A stretch of DNA of 64,000 nt from Gemmatimonadota bacterium. Its GTDB lineage: Bacteria; Latescibacterota; UBA2968; UBA8231. Below, piece by piece: positions 15,987-24,120 of this stretch. The notes under the pieces were generated by a model. The model made no database searches, was not told where the DNA came from, and saw only the letters and a list, made by a program, of their open reading frames with translations. The first letter of the stretch is position 1. Each line of letters opens with the position of its first letter. The stretch spans positions 296,440 to 360,439 of the forward strand of contig JABJJN010000089.1 of NCBI GenBank assembly GCA_018660835.1, written 5' to 3'. A program made the translations under genes and the position numbers.

Positions 15987-18934
15987 GTGCCATCTCCAGG
16001 GCCGCCGCGAAGCAGCGGGACGGCGTGGGCGTGAATCGGCTGTGCTTCACGGTTGGCATCGGCATCGGCCTGGCGATACGTACGAGTCTTGGTCTGCGCC
16101 GATTCATCCACCTGATAGTATTCGTAGGCTTCTTCCGCCGCTGACGCTTCCTGTTCACGCCCAAGTGCCCGCAATACAAGCATGCGGTGATAGTGGGCAC
16201 TGCGGTCCTCCGGATCGATTCGCAGCGCCCGTCCCAACGCGCGCAGTGCTTCGTCGTGGCGACTATCCAGATAGAGCACTCTCCCCAGATTTCGCCACGC
16301 GGCGCGATCCTCAGGGAAGCGCTGCAATACGTGTCGGTAGGCCTTCTCTGCATCGACGTAGTTGCCCGCCTTCTGATGCGCGACCCCCCAGAACCAGGCT
16401 GTCTGCGGATCCCCTGGGGCGATCTGCTGGCAACGATTGAGATGTTCCCAGGCACGCGTCAGATCTCCATCTCGCAGGGCCACTCGTGCAAGATTGCGTT
16501 CACCATCGACGCGCTCGGGTGCGAGTCGAGCGACCTCGGCAAAAGCCAACGCCGCGCTGCGTGTATCCCCCTGAAGCAATAGGCCGATGCCATAGTCGTT
16601 GTATCGCACCCAGTCCGACGCACCTGCACGACCCGCGTCGGTCGCCGTTGCATCGACTACCTGACTCGAGCGATCCAGCGCCTTGTGACTCGATGGCGAC
16701 GACTCGACCTGCAGGTGCACGCGATGCATATCTATCTGCGTCACAGGAAGCTCGGGCACATCATCGAATGCGGCGAAGCCCTCGGGGTTCGCCCGGTAGG
16801 CGAATTCCGTATAGGTGCGATCAAATTTTCGCCACAGCAGCCTGGCCTCAATCGTGAGTTGCTGCTGCGTCGACGGCATGGTCAGGCTGTAGTGAGCTAC
16901 ATCTGCCGTACCTGGACCGATCGTCCGAACGTAGACAGGTGCCACGATCGCTTGTGCATTGCGCTTGTGAATGGCTTCCGAATGCTTGTCGACGAGCACT
17001 GCTTTGTAGAAGTGTGCCGCCGGGTCCACGTGGCCATCGTCGCCTAGGGCACCATTGATGGCCAGCAGTTGCCCGTCGGCACCGCGCACAGTCAGTTCGA
17101 GCCAACCTTCATTTGAATCATTCGTGCCACCCGGAAAGGTGTGGCCCACGCCCTGATTGCGGACAACCACATCGAGTTCGATCTGCTCACCTGTGGTCAC
17201 AACAGAGCCTGCATCGAGATTCCGTACAATCCGACCATCCGCCTGATGCAAGGCGAAGATGTCGACCCGCAGTTTCTCGTCCTGCAGGAAAGTTTCGATG
17301 CGTTCGACCGTCGTCGTGTCACCGCGCAGGAATGGCAGCGCTGTGTTCACCGCGATGAATCGGTGCGAGCGCACGAAGCCACTCCTGGCCGACACATCCC
17401 CCTCTACGGCGCGTTCCGGTGGCATGTGACAATCCTGGCAGACACGCTTGAAGGGAGGCAGATAGAACGTGCGTGATGCGTTGAGAGCGACGCCTGAATC
17501 GTGCCAGTTGTCGTATTCGTTCTGGCCACGCAGCCAGCGATAGTCGTTCACACGTGTGTCGAGACTCACCTTGTGGCACGTGGCGCAGAATTCAGCACTG
17601 CGAAAGAACGGCTTGAGCATCTGTCGCTTGTGGACAGTGGGACGCGCCTTCAGTGAGGTGTCATGGAATAGCTGTAACAAGCCATGGTCGACATCGGCAA
17701 ACAGATAGGGATCTTCCTGCTCGTCGGCGATGTTGTAGTTGCCATTGCCTGTATTGTTGTGGATGTGGTCAATCGCGTGGCAGGCAAGGCAAGTAAGTCC
17801 TGCCTGGGCCTGTGGTGTGCGCCGGTCGATGGGACCCGACATCTTCCCCGCCAACATGAGTGCTGGATCATGGCAGCCGGAGCACCACTTTGATTTGACC
17901 ATCCCTTCGCGGCCTTCCAGGCCCTGCCTTGCACCCGCATCGCGTGCGAGGCGCGAGAAGTGTTCGATGTGGGCAGCAAGCTCGGCATTGCTGCCACCAT
18001 CGCTGGCACGCAGGTCGTTGATTGTGGCCTCGTAAAAGGGATTGTTGAACGAGGCAAAGCGATGCGCCGAATCTTCCCACTGAGCGACGATGGCTGCGTG
18101 ACAGCGCGCGCATTCCTTCGAACCAACCGTGTGCTCAATGGCAAAGCCGCGATCGCGCAATTCCTGGTCGAGCATTTCCTGCTCGGGCAATCCCCTGCGT
18201 GTGATAATGCGCGAAGGCAGAAAGCCACCCGTCGTCGTCGTCGTCGCCGCAGGAAAAAATGGACTGTCGTGGGGGACGAAATTGGCAGGCACAAACTCCG
18301 TCGATGAACCGCCGATGTTGCGTGCGCGTGAACCTGATCCTGTGCCCACCTGGGCAATCTGTGTAGCGGCATCTTCGGATTCGGACATACCCTGGTTTGC
18401 TACAACAGCCAGCAGCGTGAGGAGCACGATCGCGGCCGGGACGACCCGATAGCTCAACAGCGAGGGCTTCCAGATAGACACCTGGCGATGCGCGATGTAG
18501 ACGGGCAGCACCAGGGCTGCACACAACACATGCATCCACCAGGCCCACGCATTGTCGCGGGAATTCGCCTCGGACAGGATGAAAAGGCCCGTGATCAGTA
18601 GCGTGCCGCCAAATACAACCGTCAGCAGTCCCGTCGTGATCGCGCGTCGACGATGCACGCGCCAAACCTGCGGCAAATGCCATTCGACAAAGGCCGACGC
18701 CAGAATCACCAACAGCACACCGATGCCCGTATGCGACAGGATCATCGACTGATAGAATTTGGGTAGGACAAATTCGGGGCCACTCAGACTGATCCAGCCG
18801 ACAGCAACAGCCAACCGATGCAATAGCAGATAAGCCGTATCTGCGAGCATCAGCACACCAAGGCCGACGACGCACATCAACAGTTGGCGCTGAGATGGAT
18901 TCAGACGAGTACGATTGGGTGTGGGCACAGACAA
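15983..18934 (-). CDS. Membrane-anchored pentahaem cytochrome c with C-terminal TPR domain
   Basis: A 983-residue protein with three parts. Residues 15-180 hold about five transmembrane helices with histidines in or beside them (H68, H86, H135, H149), suggesting a cytochrome-b-like membrane module. Residues 270-510 carry five CxxCH c-haem sites: CARCH 275, CSGCH 351, CLACH 382, CATCH 450 and CQDCH 499. Residues about 770-950 are tetratricopeptide repeats (ALAFAEVARLAPERVDGERNLARV, DAEKAYRHVLQRFPEDRAAWRNLG). Electrons could pass from a periplasmic donor to the quinone pool or an outer acceptor. It lies 48 bases downstream of the PQQ dehydrogenase and overlaps the CRTAC1 gene by four bases. A run of five threonines near 231-235 is encoded by a GTC-type microsatellite. 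Confidence 0.8.
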   Translation of the reverse strand: MSVPTPNRTRLNPSQRQLLMCVVGLGVLMLADTAYLLLHRLAVAVGWISLSGPEFVLPKFYQSMILSHTGIGVLLVILASAFVEWHLPQVWRVHRRRAITTGLLTVVFGGTLLITGLFILSEANSRDNAWAWWMHVLCAALVLPVYIAHRQVSIWKPSLLSYRVVPAAIVLLTLLAVVANQGMSESEDAATQIAQVGTGSGSRARNIGGSSTEFVPANFVPHDSPFFPAATTTTTGGFLPSRIITRRGLPEQEMLDQELRDRGFAIEHTVGSKECARCHAAIVAQWEDSAHRFASFNNPFYEATINDLRASDGGSNAELAAHIEHFSRLARDAGARQGLEGREGMVKSKWCSGCHDPALMLAGKMSGPIDRRTPQAQAGLTCLACHAIDHIHNNTGNGNYNIADEQEDPYLFADVDHGLLQLFHDTSLKARPTVHKRQMLKPFFRSAEFCATCHKVSLDTRVNDYRWLRGQNEYDNWHDSGVALNASRTFYLPPFKRVCQDCHMPPERAVEGDVSARSGFVRSHRFIAVNTALPFLRGDTTTVERIETFLQDEKLRVDIFALHQADGRIVRNLDAGSVVTTGEQIELDVVVRNQGVGHTFPGGTNDSNEGWLELTVRGADGQLLAINGALGDDGHVDPAAHFYKAVLVDKHSEAIHKRNAQAIVAPVYVRTIGPGTADVAHYSLTMPSTQQQLTIEARLLWRKFDRTYTEFAYRANPEGFAAFDDVPELPVTQIDMHRVHLQVESSPSSHKALDRSSQVVDATATDAGRAGASDWVRYNDYGIGLLLQGDTRSAALAFAEVARLAPERVDGERNLARVALRDGDLTRAWEHLNRCQQIAPGDPQTAWFWGVAHQKAGNYVDAEKAYRHVLQRFPEDRAAWRNLGRVLYLDSRHDEALRALGRALRIDPEDRSAHYHRMLVLRALGREQEASAAEEAYEYYQVDESAQTKTRTYRQADADANREAQPIHAHAVPLLRGGPGDGT

Positions 18935-18982
18935 TCTGAGATGAAAAAGGGACGTAACTGTAGGCGTTACAAGATACTACGT

Positions 18983-21886
18983 TCAGTCCTTGTGCGCCTC
19001 TTCCCAGACCTTCTGCAACTCCTGCATGATCACATGCACACTGTCTGTCTGACTGTATCTTGCCCAGTTCAGGGGGGTGGCATTCCACTGATTGTCTTCA
19101 ATGGACAGATCCGCTCCTCTTGCAACCAACCAGCGGATCATCGTGCCCTGACCCGCATCGGCAGCCCGATGTAGAGGAGTTGCCCCCAGGTCCCACTCGC
19201 CGTGGACGCCAGGCGGCTGGGCGTTGATATCCGCGCCGCGGCGGACGAGTAAATCTGCTGCATCCGTCTGGCCCCAGTGTGCGGCATACTGCAGTGCTCG
19301 ATCCAGTATGTCCTGTTGTTTCTTTCGATCTGCCGATTCAAAGCCTGGAATCGCCTCGTCGCGCAACCGCTCGTCATCGCCGAAATGACTCTCCAGGCGA
19401 TCCAGGTCACCCATTGCGGCGGCGAAGCGGATGTCGTGAGGGACGCCGGCGGAGACCATTAGATCGATAGCAGAGCGATAGATCGGATCCGTGAGACGAT
19501 TCTGCGTCAACATCGCCTGGATCGCCCGCCCGTGGTTCTGCGCCGGATCCGCTCCTGCACCGACCAGGCTCTTCAGTACGGGCATCATCATCTCTTGTCG
19601 CCACAACTGTCGTCCTGTAATGGCCAGCAACAGGGGGCTGTTGTCGTCGTGATTCAGCGTATTCGGATCGGCCCCCGCATCGAGCAGGACCTGCAGGATG
19701 TCGAGATGGTTGTCAGGTGCTCGTTGCCGCGTCGGATTCAGAGCCACGTGGTGGAGGAGCGTGGATCCGGCGAAGTAGCCATCCTCATAGGACTCGTCCA
19801 GGTAGCCGCGAGCGTGGATCAATGCTTCCCCCTCGGCAGCAAGCAACCCTCGCAGGCCGTCCACCTCGCCCGCATCCATCAGGTCCACTGCGTCATAGAA
19901 TCTGGGATGCTCCGCGTCGACCCGCTCCACCAGTTGCGGTGGCAATGCCTCATCGGGCCGGGGGATCGCAAGAGCCACCAGTTCAGCCTGACCCTCTTCG
20001 CCGACAGTGGCGACGATCATCTGCCGTCTCTGGTGTTCGAAGGTGATGAGCCCGCCATAGCTCTGCTGCGGCAACGGTGTCGTTCCCACCAGATGCCCAT
20101 CCACCGGATCAAGAGCAGACAACAACATTTCGGGTTCTCGGAAATAGTCGCCACCACCCCGCATCCACGCCGTCGTCACAAAAAGTAGTTCAGGCGTGCC
20201 GATGACAAAGGTGAATCGCGGCCAGCCGAGATCGGGCAGATTCAGATGGCGAATCGCCGGATGATCGACGGGCCCTCGTCCCATCGGCCGCATCCAGACG
20301 TGATCACCCGTGTTCAGATCAATCGCCGTGATCCGACTGTAGGGTGGTTTCGTCAGGGGTAGGCCCTGGGGACCATCACGGAAGCGACTGTTGCCGATGT
20401 AGCGATAGTGACCAACGGCACTGTTCGTTTTCGGTGCTCGCACCCAAACGGGTCGGGGCAGTGTTCGCGAGGGCACGTAGAGCACACCCGTCTGCGGATT
20501 GACGACAGCGCCCGTCCAATCGGCACCGCCGATGGAACCGGGTGTCATCATGATGACATTCTCCGTCGGCGGCGTATATAGCGGCCCGATGGTGCGATCG
20601 CCGATCCGCTCGATGGCCTGGGCACGAAGTTCGGGAGTGAAGTCGATCAGATCATCTTCGCTCAAGCCCTGCAAATCGAAGGCAGCAGGTTTTGTTGGGA
20701 AGGGTTGTGTCGGTGATGCCACCTCTCCGGGCACATTCGAAGGAGGTACAGGCCGCTCGACAATGGGCCAGATCGGTTCACCCGTGACACGATCAAAGAC
20801 AAAAGTGAAGGCCTGCTTCGTGATCTGCGCGACGGCCTTGATCGGTCTGCCATCGACGACGACGTCCAGCAGGATCGGTGCTGCAGCCAGGTCATAGTCC
20901 CAGAGACCGTGATGAACCGTCTGGAAATGCCATACCCGTTCACCCGTGCGCACGTCGAGACAGACGAGACTCTCACCAAAAAGATTGTCACCGGGGCGTT
21001 CACCGCCATAGAAGTCGTTGTCAGGAGTCGATACAGGCAAATAGACGTAGCCCAGTTCCTCGTCCAGCGACATCTGTGTCCACACGTTGGCCGCACCATG
21101 TTCCTGCCAGGCCCCTGGCTCCCACGTGTCAGCACCGAACTCGCCGTCGTGAGGAATTGTGTGGAAGGTCCACAGCTTTTCTCCGGTATGGACATCGAAA
21201 CCACGCACGTCACCCGGTGGCACCAGCGCCGGCTGTTCACGTCCCGTCCGCCAATCGACGAGGGAAGATCCGACGACAATGACACCATGAGAAATCACGG
21301 GGGGTGTGATGAAGGCATAGAAGCGCCGGTCAAATTCTCGACCCAATCCCTCGGTCAGGTCGATGCGACCATCATCTCCAAAAGAACTGTCCGGCTCGCC
21401 AGTTTTTGCGTCGAGGCTATAGAGGTAGGAGGAAGCGGTGCCGAAGATGATACGTCCCTCGCCGGTGCCGGGGTCGTGCCAGTAGCTGACTCCCCGCGCA
21501 TAGCCGTTGTAAAACCCGTCGAGTTTCCACGCCTTGGGATCGAAGGTCCACAGCTCGGTCCCCGTCGCTGCATCAAGGGCGGAGACACGGTTGAGGGGAC
21601 TGATCGTGTAGAGCACGCCATCGACGACGATGGGCGTATTGCGGAATCCGGCAGACTCGACTCCTTCGTCATCGATGATCTGCTGGTCGCCGGTCTTCCA
21701 GCGCCACAGGATCCGCAGACTATCGAAGTTGCCCGCGTGGATCTGCGTCAAATCGGCAAACTTCGTCGCTCGCCGGTCGGCACCGTGGTGGCTCCACTCG
21801 TCGTCCGCGACGGCAGGCGAGCCGAACAAGGCCAGCAAGAGGAAAAATCTCAGGCAGGCACGCGAGCACTTATCTTTGCTGACCAT
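18983..21886 (-). CDS. PQQ-dependent dehydrogenase fused to C-terminal ankyrin repeats
   Basis: About 967 residues from ATG 21886, chosen because it gives a clean signal peptide (MVSKDKCSRACLRFFLLLAL, cleavage near AVA-DD). Residues 35-640 form the quinoprotein beta-propeller of the membrane glucose/alcohol dehydrogenase type: WSHHGADRRATKFADL, SALDAATGTELWTFDP, GFDVHTGEKLWTFHT, HHGLWDYDLAAAPIL, GADWTGAVVNPQTGVLYV and ITAIDLNTGDHVW. The last 280 residues are ankyrin-like repeats (LLDAGADPNTLNHDDNSPLLLAI, LLVRRGADINA, GATPLHRAADAG, WLVARGADLSI). Quinoproteins oxidise alcohols, aldoses or similar substrates in the periplasm and pass electrons to cytochromes or quinone. It heads the operon with the pentahaem cytochrome and is divergent from a PqqU-like receptor. 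The substrate is unknown, and no pqq biosynthesis gene is present. Confidence 0.85.
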   Translation of the reverse strand: MVSKDKCSRACLRFFLLLALFGSPAVADDEWSHHGADRRATKFADLTQIHAGNFDSLRILWRWKTGDQQIIDDEGVESAGFRNTPIVVDGVLYTISPLNRVSALDAATGTELWTFDPKAWKLDGFYNGYARGVSYWHDPGTGEGRIIFGTASSYLYSLDAKTGEPDSSFGDDGRIDLTEGLGREFDRRFYAFITPPVISHGVIVVGSSLVDWRTGREQPALVPPGDVRGFDVHTGEKLWTFHTIPHDGEFGADTWEPGAWQEHGAANVWTQMSLDEELGYVYLPVSTPDNDFYGGERPGDNLFGESLVCLDVRTGERVWHFQTVHHGLWDYDLAAAPILLDVVVDGRPIKAVAQITKQAFTFVFDRVTGEPIWPIVERPVPPSNVPGEVASPTQPFPTKPAAFDLQGLSEDDLIDFTPELRAQAIERIGDRTIGPLYTPPTENVIMMTPGSIGGADWTGAVVNPQTGVLYVPSRTLPRPVWVRAPKTNSAVGHYRYIGNSRFRDGPQGLPLTKPPYSRITAIDLNTGDHVWMRPMGRGPVDHPAIRHLNLPDLGWPRFTFVIGTPELLFVTTAWMRGGGDYFREPEMLLSALDPVDGHLVGTTPLPQQSYGGLITFEHQRRQMIVATVGEEGQAELVALAIPRPDEALPPQLVERVDAEHPRFYDAVDLMDAGEVDGLRGLLAAEGEALIHARGYLDESYEDGYFAGSTLLHHVALNPTRQRAPDNHLDILQVLLDAGADPNTLNHDDNSPLLLAITGRQLWRQEMMMPVLKSLVGAGADPAQNHGRAIQAMLTQNRLTDPIYRSAIDLMVSAGVPHDIRFAAAMGDLDRLESHFGDDERLRDEAIPGFESADRKKQQDILDRALQYAAHWGQTDAADLLVRRGADINAQPPGVHGEWDLGATPLHRAADAGQGTMIRWLVARGADLSIEDNQWNATPLNWARYSQTDSVHVIMQELQKVWEEAHKD

Positions 21887-21927
21887 GAAATCAATGCTGA
21901 CCATGAAAGCCCCTCTGCTGATCATGA
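21878..21927. repeat. Three-fold GCTGA(C/T)CATGA repeat at a divergent start
   Basis: GCTGACCATGAAA at 21878-21890 and 21896-21908, and GCTGATCATGA at 21917-21927, spaced 18 and 21 bases. Each unit holds CATG, which gives an ATG on both strands, so each could start the leftward dehydrogenase (21886, 21904, 21925) or the rightward receptor (21885, 21903, 21924), in frame in every case. There is almost no room for a conventional promoter between the genes. The repeats might be an operator or a recent local duplication. Confidence 0.6.
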
Positions 21928-24101
21928 GATTCTTCAAGCGCTTCAATCTTCGACGTCGCACGATCAGACACTTCACGACGATCACGCTGCTGATCATCGG
22001 CAACAGGGCAGCCGACTCGGCCCCCCCTGCGACACCCGTTTACGTCGTCGACACGCTCACGGTGCAGGCACTGCGTACCCCCACAACGCTGGGCTCCATA
22101 CCCTACAGCGTCAACCAAATCGACGTATCCCAGATCGTTCAACTCGAACCAGGACTGAGTCTGACCGAGGCCCTGGCGAGTGTACCAGGGGTGATGGTCG
22201 CTGAGCGCAACAATCTGTCCCAGGGCGATCGAATCGCCGTTCGCGGCATCGGTGCTCGAGCCTCTTTTGGTGTCCGCGGCTTGCGTGTTCTGGTGGATGG
22301 TATCCCCCTGACCATGGCCGATGGCCAGTCCCAGCTCGGTGTGATCGACCTGTCACAGATGGCATCGATCGATGTCATTCGCGGCCCCGCCTCGGCGCTG
22401 TATGGCAATGCCGCTGGGGGGGTCCTGCACCTTCGCTCCCGCCAGGTCGTGAAGGACGCCTTGCAGATTTCCAGCTTCACAGGCAGCGATGGTCTGCGAC
22501 AGATCAGAATGGGCGTCGACATCCTGCACGAGGGCGACCAGTTTCAACTGGGCGCATCACACACTGACTTCAACGGCGATCGCCAACACGCCTACAGCCG
22601 CCAGCGAACGCTGCAGGCAAGCTGGCAGCGCCTGACCGACGTCTTGGAACTGGGTATCACGGGACATCTGTACGATGCCCCGTGGCTATACAATCCCTCT
22701 TCTCTGGACCGTGACGCAGCCGACCAGAATCCTAAGGGCGTCCGCTTCTTCGTCCGCCAACAAGGAGCGGCCAAACAAGTGCGTCATGCACAATTGGGCG
22801 CGCGCCTCGGCTGGAGAATTTCCACAGCCAGTCATCTTCAGATCGCCGGACACGTGGTGAGCCGGTCTCTGGCCAATCCGATTCCCGGGCGCATCATCGA
22901 TCTGGATCGTAAGGCCTTCGGACTTCGTGTCGTCGCTCACCATCGTTGGCAGGCTGCCTGGGAAACGACACTGGGTGTGGAGGTCGAGTCGCAATCGGAC
23001 CAGCGCCTCGAATTCGCCAATGAGGGGCTTGATGACGATGACATTGATCGCTTCATCGACGACAGAATCTTCGACCGCATCTCAGTAGGACAGCAGCAGA
23101 TTGGTCAGGACGAGAGCGCCGTCGGTGTGGGCTTGTTCATGCTCACCCAGTGGCACCCCGCGACGGCGTGGACTGTGAGTGCTGGGGCACGTGTTGATCG
23201 TCATGGTTTTGACGTCGATGACAATCTGGAGATTGTCGAGGAGGGCGTGATCATCGATGGCGACGACAGTGGCGACGAGAACTTGCTGCAGTGGAGCCCG
23301 ACGCTGGGTGTGACCTATACACCGTCTCCACGGCTGACACTCTTTGCCAATTTCTCCACAGCCTATCTGACGCCGACAACGGTTGAACTCGGCAATCGCG
23401 CCGACGGTGTAGGCGGATTCAACCCGGATCTCGACCCCGAACACTACGACAGTGTAGAGGCGGGCGTACGCTGGGGTTGGCCTCGACACCACATCGATGG
23501 CGAACTGGCGATTTACCAGCTCGACCTCGATGACATGCTCGTTCCCTTTCAGAGTGTCGACTCCGATGAGACCTTCTATCGCAACGCATCCGCCGCACGC
23601 AACCGTGGCGCCGAGGTGCATCTAGGATGGCAGCCTCTCAGAGCTCTGAGCCTTGATGGAAGTGTGAGTATCGTCGACTTCGTTTTCACCAACCACACAG
23701 TCACAGTCGGTGGAGAGCGTGTGTCGGTTGAAGGAAACCAGGTGCCCGCAGTGCCGCCGTGGTCCGCGAATCTGATCACCAGCTGGAGACCATCGACGCG
23801 TACCCAACTTCGGTTCACGATTCGACATCAGGATCGTATGTTCGGCAATGACCTCAATGGCCCGTCGCCTGGCAGTACGGATCTACGTCATGCCTATTTC
23901 AACGAGGCCTTTACCGTCGTGGACCTGCGTGTATCGGTAGATTGGACATTCGGCGTATGGGATGCAAAATCGATCATCGGCATCGACAACATTCTTGATA
24001 CCGACTACAACGGTTCAGTCGTGCCCAACGCCTTCGGCAACCGATTCTTCGAACCAGCACCGGGGCGCACTTTCATGGCGGGGATGCAGCTACGACGCTG
24101 A
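21903..24101 (+). CDS. TonB-dependent receptor, PqqU/YncD-like (candidate PQQ importer)
   Basis: About 730 residues from ATG 21903 (21885 and 21924 are in-frame alternatives); a basic and hydrophobic signal peptide ends near AADSA. DTLTV at the mature N terminus could be a TonB box. The plug domain has LTEALASVPGV, IAVRGIGARASFGVRG, LVDGIPLTMADGQSQ and IDVIRGPASALYGNAAGGV. The C terminus has NILDTDYNGSVVPNAFGNRF and FEPAPGR. These segments match, as I remember it, the Escherichia coli receptor YncD/PqqU, which imports pyrroloquinoline quinone: RGFGSRSTYGIRG, VDGIPATMPDGQGQ, EVLRGPFSALYGNASGGV and YEPSPGR. The divergent neighbour is a PQQ-dependent dehydrogenase, which strengthens that ligand guess. 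The receptor fold is certain; the ligand is inference. Confidence 0.85.
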   Translation: MKAPLLIMRFFKRFNLRRRTIRHFTTITLLIIGNRAADSAPPATPVYVVDTLTVQALRTPTTLGSIPYSVNQIDVSQIVQLEPGLSLTEALASVPGVMVAERNNLSQGDRIAVRGIGARASFGVRGLRVLVDGIPLTMADGQSQLGVIDLSQMASIDVIRGPASALYGNAAGGVLHLRSRQVVKDALQISSFTGSDGLRQIRMGVDILHEGDQFQLGASHTDFNGDRQHAYSRQRTLQASWQRLTDVLELGITGHLYDAPWLYNPSSLDRDAADQNPKGVRFFVRQQGAAKQVRHAQLGARLGWRISTASHLQIAGHVVSRSLANPIPGRIIDLDRKAFGLRVVAHHRWQAAWETTLGVEVESQSDQRLEFANEGLDDDDIDRFIDDRIFDRISVGQQQIGQDESAVGVGLFMLTQWHPATAWTVSAGARVDRHGFDVDDNLEIVEEGVIIDGDDSGDENLLQWSPTLGVTYTPSPRLTLFANFSTAYLTPTTVELGNRADGVGGFNPDLDPEHYDSVEAGVRWGWPRHHIDGELAIYQLDLDDMLVPFQSVDSDETFYRNASAARNRGAEVHLGWQPLRALSLDGSVSIVDFVFTNHTVTVGGERVSVEGNQVPAVPPWSANLITSWRPSTRTQLRFTIRHQDRMFGNDLNGPSPGSTDLRHAYFNEAFTVVDLRVSVDWTFGVWDAKSIIGIDNILDTDYNGSVVPNAFGNRFFEPAPGRTFMAGMQLRR

Positions 24102-24120
24102 ACTGCTCTCCAGTCGAATA

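Noticed and set aside
18211..18250. GTC-type trinucleotide run
   Set aside because: It codes for a short threonine run within the cytochrome and does not disturb the frame; ordinary microsatellite in a linker.
20909..22204. 431-residue plus-strand open frame opposite the PQQ dehydrogenase
   Set aside because: It lies antisense to clear quinoprotein motifs and shows no domain; its length follows from the codon bias of the region.
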